A program made the translations under genes and the position numbers. Of a stretch of 8,319 nucleotides of DNA, positions 1-5,155 are shown piece by piece. The notes beneath the pieces were generated by a model that saw only the letters and a list, made by a program, of their open reading frames with translations, was not told the DNA's origin and did not search any database. Source of the DNA: Cellvibrionales bacterium (GTDB taxonomy: Bacteria; Pseudomonadota; Gammaproteobacteria; Pseudomonadales; JAHEGP01); the NCBI GenBank assembly GCA_024645065.1, contig JAHEGP010000137.1:1-8319 (forward strand), read 5' to 3'. Position 1 is the first letter of the stretch. Each line of letters begins with the position of its first letter.

Positions 1-677
1 AGGCGGTCGTATTCGCCCGGCAGATCCGTCCTGCCCTGGTAATCCTGTTGCAACATGGGGTAATCCAGGGATTGACGGTCAAGGTAGAGGCAGCTAACCG
101 GCTGCCCAAAGGCCAGATCGGGACCAAACTGCAGCCGCAGGCTGCTGCTATCCGCCGGCTGAGGGTAGGTGAAATGCGCCCTTCGCACAGGGATAGGCAG
201 GACACAAAGAGAGTTGACGATCGCCGCCGAGGCCGCCAGCATTTCATCGCTGAGGTAGCGCTGCCGACCCGACCCGGGCAGCAGCGGCTGCCACTGCAGC
301 CGGATGAACTCCCCTTCGGGCCGCACCCGCATTTCGCCCAGGTCGCCACGCAGCTTGAGCACACTGGGCATCAGGTTGAGGTAATCACGAAATCGCTGGC
401 ACACCGACCCCATGTACAACTGCAGGTTCATGCCCTTGAGGTAGATGATCCTTCCGACAATCAGGCCAATATCCGGGTTTTGAGTGAGTTGCTCGGCGTG
501 GGTATAGAGGGAAAAAAAGCGCTCCACCGGGATTCGGGCGTCCGGCTGGTGCAGCAGCGAGGGATCGATATCTGCCAGCTCAAGCAGTGATCCGGCATCG
601 GCACCGAGTTGCTCTGCTGCCTGCACTACGGCGTGGACCGGGGCGGCAAATACGGTCCAACTGGCGTCGCTCGGCAC
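1..677 (-). CDS. AraC-family transcriptional regulator, N-terminal ligand-binding part (C-terminus beyond window)
   Basis: The minus-strand frame is open for 225 codons from a GTG at 677 to the window edge, so the C-terminal part is missing. What is visible resembles the arabinose-binding-type N-terminal domain (PF12625) of AraC regulators of the OruR/ArgR kind: a helical start with a LGADAGSLLELADIDPSLL-like stretch (about residues 24-42), the typical DARIPVERFF segment (46-55), and the late AHFTYPQPAD motif (167-176) followed by FGPDLAFGQP (184-193). The two AraC DNA-binding helix-turn-helices should lie off the left edge. GTG is chosen because the first in-frame ATG comes only at residue 83, inside the domain, and no better start is seen upstream. 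The ribosome binding site is weak. Translation may be coupled to the preceding WS/DGAT gene, whose TGA ends 4 nt before the GTG. Family call is firm; the effector and targets are unknown, though the context suggests lipid metabolism. Confidence 0.82.
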   Translation of the reverse strand, partial: MPSDASWTVFAAPVHAVVQAAEQLGADAGSLLELADIDPSLLHQPDARIPVERFFSLYTHAEQLTQNPDIGLIVGRIIYLKGMNLQLYMGSVCQRFRDYLNLMPSVLKLRGDLGEMRVRPEGEFIRLQWQPLLPGSGRQRYLSDEMLAASAAIVNSLCVLPIPVRRAHFTYPQPADSSSLRLQFGPDLAFGQPVSCLYLDRQSLDYPMLQQDYQGRTDLPGEYDR

Positions 678-681
678 GATG

Positions 682-2205
682 TCAGCTTCGGGTCGCCCCG
701 GCTGCGCTTCGCCCGGATTTGGCCCTGGGCTTGCTGGCGGTGCGTGGTTTCGCTGCGGCCTTTTTGCGACGGGGTTTGGACGCAGCTCGCCTCTCTGCGA
801 GGGCGGCAGCTTTGAGCTCATCGAAGCTTTCGCGCAGGCACTGTGAATAAAATGCCGGATCGGGCATCATCTCCCGGCAGCAAACAAAGGAGATGGCAAA
901 CTCACCGCAATAACTCGTAATTGCGTGAAACAAACCGGTGCCATCCATGATGGGACCGGCACCCAGATTACTCAACAGCCTGGCGCCGGTAAAATACAGC
1001 GGCTCCTGGGGGCCGGGTACATTGGTGACGACGCAGTTGTAAATGGGCTTGATATGGTTGGCCAGGCCGAGGCTACTGGCCAAACGCGCTGCGGATGCGG
1101 TCAATGTAGAAGGCACAAAGCGAGTGTAGTCGGTCATGGTTTTGGCGCCGATGGCATTAGTCAGCTCCTTGGCGTCGCGGGTACCTTCATTGACCGCTTT
1201 CAGGCGTTGCAGCGCATCCTCGATATCACTGCGAACATTGACCGTCATTTGCGACACCATGTTACCCCCGGTGCCTTTCTTATCTTCTGTCCTGATATTG
1301 ATTGGCGCCATCGCCGCCAGGGATTTTTCCGGCAACTCGTCTTTTGCCTTCAGGTATTTATGCAGCGCACCGCCGCAGATAGACAACGCCACATCGTTAA
1401 CCGTTGCCGGTGGCACGGCGTTCTTTATCGCGCGAACAGCAGCAAAATCGAAGGTCTCGGCGCCAAACACCCGGTGCGGGCTGACCGTGCGATTGAACCG
1501 GGTTCGCGGCAGATTGCTGACCCGACGCAGTCGCCCGGACGTCATCCCCGCAGCGAGCCTGGCCACGCCGGGAACAGTGTGGCGCGCAACATCAACAAAA
1601 CGGAAGGGTTGTTTCAAGGTGTTGACCTGGGCGCGCAGTAATAGCTCAATGTTGCCGGGCGTGCGATCAACCATCGGCTCCACGGTTTCCTGCTGCGCTT
1701 GCCAGTCGGGGTGCAAGTCGTGCAGTGCAGCGGTCAGTTCATTGCCGGACGCGCCATCCACGGCGGCATGATGGACTTTGGTGAGCACGGCAAAGCACCC
1801 TCGGGGATAGCCCTCGACCTTATCCAGACCTTCAATGACGTACATTTCCCAGAGGGGGCGTTTGCGGTCAAGCGGCCTGGAATGGAGTCTCGCTATCAGG
1901 ATACACAGCTGGCGCCAATCCCCGGGTTGGGGCAGGGCCAGATGGCGTATGTGAAATTCGACGTCAAAGTCGCCCCCTCGCTTCCAGTAGGGGTGATCCC
2001 AACGCAGGGGCACGGTTTGCAGGGTACTGCACATGGCCGGGATGCGCAGGGCGCGCAGCCGCACGTTTTCGACAATCTGCTTGAAGCGGACCTTACCGCC
2101 TTCGGCCGTCGATGGGTCGTAGATACCGAGGCCCGATATATGCATGGGCATAGTGGCTGTTTCGAGGTAAAGAAAAGAGGCATCGAGCCCGGTCAATTGC
2201 TGCAT
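682..2205 (-). CDS. Wax ester synthase / acyl-CoA:diacylglycerol acyltransferase (WS/DGAT family)
   Basis: This 507-residue protein belongs to the bacterial WS/DGAT family, which esterifies fatty alcohols or diacylglycerol with acyl-CoA to form wax esters or triacylglycerol at the membrane or lipid-droplet surface. Visible hallmarks are the N-terminal LTGLDASFLYLET segment (4-16), PLWE (117-120), the catalytic HHAAVDG box (His145, His146, Asp150, Gly151), the ND pair (Asn270-Asp271) and NVPGP (395-399). Length is slightly above the usual 450-480 because of a basic tail (about 471-507) with three A/S-K-P-R repeats. The start is supported by AGGAAGG (2218-2212), six bases before the ATG. An overlapping out-of-frame ATG at 2210 is not used. 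The gene lies 124 nt after an alpha/beta hydrolase and 4 nt before an AraC regulator on the same strand, so co-transcription is likely. Family assignment is secure; whether wax ester or triacylglycerol is the main product cannot be read from the sequence. Confidence 0.95.
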   Translation of the reverse strand: MQQLTGLDASFLYLETATMPMHISGLGIYDPSTAEGGKVRFKQIVENVRLRALRIPAMCSTLQTVPLRWDHPYWKRGGDFDVEFHIRHLALPQPGDWRQLCILIARLHSRPLDRKRPLWEMYVIEGLDKVEGYPRGCFAVLTKVHHAAVDGASGNELTAALHDLHPDWQAQQETVEPMVDRTPGNIELLLRAQVNTLKQPFRFVDVARHTVPGVARLAAGMTSGRLRRVSNLPRTRFNRTVSPHRVFGAETFDFAAVRAIKNAVPPATVNDVALSICGGALHKYLKAKDELPEKSLAAMAPINIRTEDKKGTGGNMVSQMTVNVRSDIEDALQRLKAVNEGTRDAKELTNAIGAKTMTDYTRFVPSTLTASAARLASSLGLANHIKPIYNCVVTNVPGPQEPLYFTGARLLSNLGAGPIMDGTGLFHAITSYCGEFAISFVCCREMMPDPAFYSQCLRESFDELKAAALAERRAASKPRRKKAAAKPRTASKPRAKSGRSAAGATRS

Positions 2206-2211
2206 TTCATA

Positions 2212-2239
2212 CCTTCCTGTTTACCCTGGGGTCCAGGGT
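2212..2239 (-). promoter_or_regulatory. Perfect inverted repeat next to the WS/DGAT ribosome binding site
   Basis: On the minus strand, ACCCTGG (2239-2233), a three-base spacer ACC and CCAGGGT (2229-2223) form a perfect 7-bp-arm inverted repeat. The Shine-Dalgarno AGGAAGG (2218-2212) begins four bases later, ahead of the ATG at 2205. It could be a protein operator or an RNA hairpin in the leader that tunes ribosome access. It has no T-tract, so it is not a classical intrinsic terminator. No convincing -10/-35 pair is seen in the rest of the 124-nt gap. Confidence 0.5.
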
Positions 2240-2329
2240 TGAATGCTTGTCTCAGCCGGCCTGCAATTTCCGCGACAAACAATAGCGATGCTCAGCCAGG
2301 CAAGCCCCACGGTGCCATAGTAACGAAAG

Positions 2330-3271
2330 TCAATTGACATTGGCAGACGCCGAGTCCCGGTATACCGGTCCCGGATGATCAGCCGCCGCGTCAAGATGGT
2401 CGCCAATCAGCTGGACAAAGCGGGGCATCAGCTGTTGCGGAAAATCATGCCCCATGCCGTCAATCAGTTCCAGCCTTGCGCCACTGATGTACCTCGCGGT
2501 GTCTATCCCTCCCTCCACTGGCACCAACAGGTCCTCCCTGCCGTGAATCACCAGACTGGGGGCAGTGATTTTTTTCAGCGTCTCGACCCGGTCACCGCTG
2601 GCGGCAATCGCCGCCATGTGTCGCAGATAACCCGCCGGATAGTAAGATCGGCGGGAACTGGCGATCACCCTGGCCCTGAGTTCCTCGTCGCTCGGCTGGA
2701 AGGCCGGACTACCTATCAGGCGCAGGGTATGCATGGAATGCTCCAGCAGCGCCTGCCGATTATTACCACGGGGTCTTCGGAGCAACTGCCGGGCCACTTT
2801 TATATCGGGTGATGGCAATGACTTGTGGCCGCTGGTGGACATGATGGAGACCAGTGACAGCGCGCGTCCCGGATGCTCTCCCGCGACCAATTGGGCAATC
2901 ATCCCACCCATTGATGCGCCAACGACATGGGCTCGCGCTATGTCCAGTGAGTCGAGCAAGCCCACCGCATCCAGGGCCATATCGTGCAAGGTGTAGGGAA
3001 CCTCGAGATCCCAGTTAAACCGCTGGTAGGCGAGCAGTTTCAAAATAGCGGGGGCCCTGCTCCCCTCCAGCTTCTGGGACAGGCCTATGTCTCGATTATC
3101 GAAGCGAATCACGCGGTAGCCGCGCTCCGCCAGTCCCCGGCAAAGGGACTCGGGCCAGGCTATCATTTGCGTGCCCAGCCCCATGATTAGCAGAACCGCG
3201 GGTTTCTCCGGGTCGCCGAACTCTTCGTAAGCCAGACGAATGCCGTTGGCCTCAATATATTGCTCTGACAT
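2330..3271 (-). CDS. Alpha/beta hydrolase fold esterase/lipase-like protein
   Basis: This 313-residue protein has the alpha/beta hydrolase layout. An N-terminal beta segment ends in the oxyanion-hole region LIMGLGTQ (28-35). RFDNRDIGLS (56-65) is typical of the family. The nucleophile elbow is GASMGG, with Ser120 as nucleophile. The acid is likely Asp247 in HGRED and the general base His275 in DGMGHDFP, so the catalytic triad is complete. There is no signal peptide or membrane segment, so it is probably cytoplasmic. Families with this signature include carboxylesterases, lipases and 3-oxoadipate enol-lactonase relatives, so the substrate cannot be named. Because it is the first gene of the unit that continues into a WS/DGAT, hydrolysis of acyl esters or neutral lipid is a reasonable inference. 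The start has GAGGA (3282-3278), six bases before the ATG. Residues after about 295 look like a disordered tail. Confidence 0.9.
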   Translation of the reverse strand: MSEQYIEANGIRLAYEEFGDPEKPAVLLIMGLGTQMIAWPESLCRGLAERGYRVIRFDNRDIGLSQKLEGSRAPAILKLLAYQRFNWDLEVPYTLHDMALDAVGLLDSLDIARAHVVGASMGGMIAQLVAGEHPGRALSLVSIMSTSGHKSLPSPDIKVARQLLRRPRGNNRQALLEHSMHTLRLIGSPAFQPSDEELRARVIASSRRSYYPAGYLRHMAAIAASGDRVETLKKITAPSLVIHGREDLLVPVEGGIDTARYISGARLELIDGMGHDFPQQLMPRFVQLIGDHLDAAADHPGPVYRDSASANVN

Positions 3272-3281
3272 ATTGCGTCCT

Positions 3282-3293
3282 CATACTGGTATG
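3282..3293 (-). promoter_or_regulatory. Candidate operator palindrome at the hydrolase transcription start
   Basis: CATACCAGTATG on the minus strand (CATACTGGTATG on the plus) has perfect 5-bp arms around a two-base centre. It sits directly downstream of the predicted -10 (3300-3295), covers the expected +1 and touches the Shine-Dalgarno GAGGA. A repressor bound here would block the promoter. The binding protein is not known; the divergent XRE regulator is one candidate, and a TetR-type protein from elsewhere is another. Confidence 0.45.
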
Positions 3294-3294
3294 T

Positions 3295-3323
3295 ATTATC
3301 AGGGCCGTCCCGGGCTCTGACAA
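3295..3323 (-). promoter_or_regulatory. Sigma70-type promoter for the hydrolase - WS/DGAT - AraC unit
   Basis: On the minus strand TTGTCA (3323-3318, five of six matches to the -35 consensus) is followed after exactly 17 bases by GATAAT (3300-3295, five of six matches to TATAAT). Transcription would begin near 3288, leaving a leader of about 17 nt before the ATG at 3271. This is the best promoter match found in the window. Confidence 0.62.
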
Positions 3324-3446
3324 ACCCTCTCCCTCGAGCCCCGGCGCCGGTTGTCAGGGTGGGCGCGAAAGACCGGTGATAAGCTCAGTAGCCAGCGCCT
3401 GTTGCGATCACCCCGCATTTTGACTTGGCAGTGTGGGGTCTGCCAT

Positions 3447-3459
3447 GACATGCTATGTC
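3447..3459 (+). promoter_or_regulatory. Candidate operator palindrome upstream of the XRE regulator
   Basis: GACAT, three bases (GCT), then ATGTC form a perfect 5-bp-arm inverted repeat about 50 nt before the chosen start of the XRE gene. A TTGACT at 3420-3425 could be a -35 element, with only a poor -10 (CATGAC, 3444-3449) overlapping this repeat. Half-site similarity (CAT...TATGT) to the palindrome at 3282-3293 is suggestive, but the spacing differs. Autoregulation is inferred. Confidence 0.32.
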
Positions 3460-3509
3460 CGGTTCAGGTCACTAAGGCCAAACTACCATGCAAACCACGC
3501 AGAGCCTCC

Positions 3510-4346
3510 ATGCCCGGGACCGGTAACAACCTGGCCTTTGGCCGATTTCTCAAATTCTGGCGCGGGGTACATGGCCTCAGCCAGGAAGAGTTGGCCCACC
3601 GCATCGACAGCTCGCCACGGCATATCAGCCGCATGGAAAACGGCAGCAGCCGGCCCAGCGAGACGCTGGTCCTGGCTATCACCGAGGCGCTGCAGCTGGG
3701 GAAACGCGACAGCAATCAGTTACTGCTTGCTGCCGGCTATATACCGGTTGAGGAAAAACTCGATTTTGGCGCTTCCCAACTCAAATGGCTGCGCAAGGCC
3801 ATGACGCTGACCCTGCGGGCGCTTGACCCCTACCCCACCACACTGACTGACAGTTCAACCAACTTCCTGATGGTCAACAAGGGCTGGGTCGGATTTTTCC
3901 TCAAGACAGTGCCCCAAGCCGTACTGGATACCTTCACCAACCAGTATGATTTTCTTTTCAGTCGAAGAGGCGCCGGCACGATCATCAGTAGCTGGGAGGA
4001 TACCCTCGCAGTGATACTGATGTCGTTGCAACAACAGGCATTATTCACCAACGACCCCGCCGATGAGGCGATCTTCAACAAGCTGGCATCTCACCCCAAC
4101 GTACCCCCGGACTGGCAACAGCGATCCGCAAGAATCGAACCCATGGCCAGTTTCCGGGTCCAGATTGAGCTGGAAGGCCGCCTGCAAAAATTCTTCAGTG
4201 TCAATCGCATGGTGGACCCGCTCGGGCCTACGGTGCTGGGGGTGAGGCCGCACTTTATTATCAACACGCTTTACCCGGAGGACGAGAGCCTGGATTTATC
4301 CGGCCTGACAGCAGGCGATTTGCAGCACCCGCTACTGTTTTACTAA
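3510..4346 (+). CDS. XRE-family regulator with MmyB-like ligand-binding domain
   Basis: From the ATG at 3510 this is a 278-residue cytoplasmic transcription factor. Residues about 11-67 form a Cro/CI-type helix-turn-helix, with SQEELAHRID and SPRHISRMENG as the two helices around the turn. Residues about 101-257 match the MmyB-like regulator ligand-binding domain (PF17765): it starts with LDPYPTTLTDSSTNFLMVNKG in the place of the usual PYPA-x-V-x-D...W-N motif and ends with a beta strand before LYPED. From memory, the founding structure of this family held a fatty acid in its pocket, which suits this lipid locus. The frame is open upstream to 3351 with ATGs at 3351 and 3450. The 3510 start is chosen because the extra residues look non-coding and would cover the intergenic palindrome. 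Its own ribosome binding site is weak, so the start is uncertain. It is divergent from the hydrolase unit, a common arrangement for a regulator and its target. Confidence 0.85.
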   Translation: MPGTGNNLAFGRFLKFWRGVHGLSQEELAHRIDSSPRHISRMENGSSRPSETLVLAITEALQLGKRDSNQLLLAAGYIPVEEKLDFGASQLKWLRKAMTLTLRALDPYPTTLTDSSTNFLMVNKGWVGFFLKTVPQAVLDTFTNQYDFLFSRRGAGTIISSWEDTLAVILMSLQQQALFTNDPADEAIFNKLASHPNVPPDWQQRSARIEPMASFRVQIELEGRLQKFFSVNRMVDPLGPTVLGVRPHFIINTLYPEDESLDLSGLTAGDLQHPLLFY

Positions 4347-4498
4347 GGGTTGTTCTACAAACGGTTCGTTTTATTGCGGCGTCGGCCGTCCCATGCCCGG
4401 GCAGCGACCACCGGCCAGGCGCCGTAGCTTGGTGTTGGGACTGCTTTTAAGAGCTGGGAAAGCAGGTTCGGGAAGGCGGGTTAGGGTATTGCGATCTG
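4347..4498. other. Gene-free convergent intergenic stretch with several inverted repeats
   Basis: No supported gene lies between the XRE stop and the terminator of the Kbp-like gene. Three structures are visible. A weak AAACG-GTT-CGTTT hairpin (4359-4371) leads into a T-rich tract and might end the XRE transcript. A longer imperfect stem pairs 4378-4388 with 4412-4423 (11 pairs, one bulged A) and encloses the perfect palindrome TGCCCGGGCA (4394-4403). CTGCTTT (4441-4447) pairs with AAAGCAG (4459-4465) around an 11-nt loop. None except the first has a T-run. Confidence 0.45.
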
Positions 4499-4529
4499 AA
4501 AAAGCGCCCGGCAGAAATCCGCCAGGCGC
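4499..4529 (-). terminator. Intrinsic terminator of the Kbp-like gene
   Basis: Read on the minus strand, an 11-bp stem (4529-4519 with 4514-4504, nine Watson-Crick pairs and two G-T pairs) closes a four-base loop ATTT and is followed at once by five Ts (4503-4499). It begins 9 nt after the stop codon ending at 4539. This is a typical Rho-independent terminator. Confidence 0.85.
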
Positions 4530-4538
4530 CTCGGTAAT

Positions 4539-5012
4539 CTATACAGACGGGATGCGAATGACCTGACCGACAAAGATCTTGTCGGGATCGACGATCACTT
4601 CCCGATTGGCTTCAAAGATCTCGGGGTAGCGCATAGGATCACCGAGGAACTTGGCCGCCAGTTTGGACAGGGTATCGCCCGATTCGATGGTGTAAAACAG
4701 TGGCTCTGCCTCGGCGCCGGCTGCAGCCTCTGGAGCAGCTGCTGCGGCTTGCGCCTGGGCAACCGTAATACCGTCTGCGTCAACCGCTGACACCCCAGCC
4801 ATGTTGCCAGCCATCAGGATTGCCTTCTCCTTGGCTTCGTTTGACGAGCAAGAGCCCGACAAACATGCCGTGCCGTCATCGTAGGTCACTGCCAGGCCGT
4901 CGACGCCCGGGTTATTCGCTTCGATATTGGCCTTGATCTTTTCCGCGGCGTCATCGTCGCCACTGCCGAAAATCTTGTTGCCGATGTCACCAACAAAACT
5001 GAACAATCCCAT
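4539..5012 (-). CDS. kbp: Kbp/YgaU-like BON-LysM protein (potassium-binding protein homologue)
   Basis: This 157-residue protein closely follows the architecture of E. coli Kbp (YgaU, 149 aa), a cytoplasmic K+-binding protein. It starts MGLFSFVGDIGNKIF, as YgaU starts MGLFNFVKDAGEKLW. A BON domain follows (about 22-83, with the SNEAKEKAILMAGNMAGV helix), then an Ala/Glu-rich linker (about 84-103) longer than in YgaU. The C-terminal LysM domain (about 105-157) has YTIESGDTLSKLA, EIFEANRE, PDKIFVGQ and the final VIRIP. There is no signal peptide, consistent with a cytoplasmic role. Cys50 and Cys54 in the BON domain are a local oddity. AAGGAG lies upstream of the ATG, spaced by A residues. It has its own candidate promoter (5098-5069) and terminator (4529-4499), so it is probably monocistronic although it follows the beta-oxidation genes. 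K+ binding is known for the E. coli protein and inferred here. Confidence 0.92.
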   Translation of the reverse strand: MGLFSFVGDIGNKIFGSGDDDAAEKIKANIEANNPGVDGLAVTYDDGTACLSGSCSSNEAKEKAILMAGNMAGVSAVDADGITVAQAQAAAAAPEAAAGAEAEPLFYTIESGDTLSKLAAKFLGDPMRYPEIFEANREVIVDPDKIFVGQVIRIPSV

Positions 5013-5068
5013 TTTTTTCTCCTTTGCGGTTTGTCATGGTCAGTACGCCCCTAGCGGCGCCAGCGGCC

Positions 5069-5098
5069 ACTATAGCAAGATAAAGGGACCTGCGTCAG
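5069..5098 (-). promoter_or_regulatory. Candidate promoter for the Kbp-like gene
   Basis: On the minus strand an extended -10, TGCTATAGT (TATAGT at 5074-5069), lies 18 bases after CTGACG (5098-5093), which matches four of six -35 bases. The leader to the ATG at 5012 would be about 50 nt. The extended TGn and weak -35 could also suit a stationary-phase sigma factor. Confidence 0.45.
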
Positions 5099-5155
5099 CG
5101 CTTTTTATATTGCCTGAGTTGCCCGAGCCAGAACCGGGAAAAACTGCGCCCGAGT

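Noticed and set aside
48..590. Plus-strand 180-codon open frame
   Set aside because: It is antisense to the AraC-family frame (677 to 1), whose translation shows recognisable family motifs; the plus-strand product shows none.
2298..2318. Possible sigma54 promoter upstream of WS/DGAT (TGGCAC...TTGC on the minus strand)
   Set aside because: The distance between the TGGCAC and TTGC elements is three bases longer than the fixed -24/-12 spacing, which sigma54 does not tolerate.
925..2337. Long plus-strand open frames (925-1641, 1136-1771, 1699-2337)
   Set aside because: They are antisense shadows of the WS/DGAT gene, common in GC-rich coding DNA, with no family resemblance.
2221..2406. Small minus-strand frame across the gap between hydrolase and WS/DGAT
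   Set aside because: It overlaps the hydrolase 3' end in another frame, has no clear ribosome binding site, and the product is not recognisable. A short hydrophobic stretch alone is not enough to call a gene.
3341..3350. Perfect 10-bp palindrome CCGGCGCCGG in the divergent gap
   Set aside because: GC-only palindromes of this length are expected by chance in this base composition, and it has no useful position relative to either promoter.
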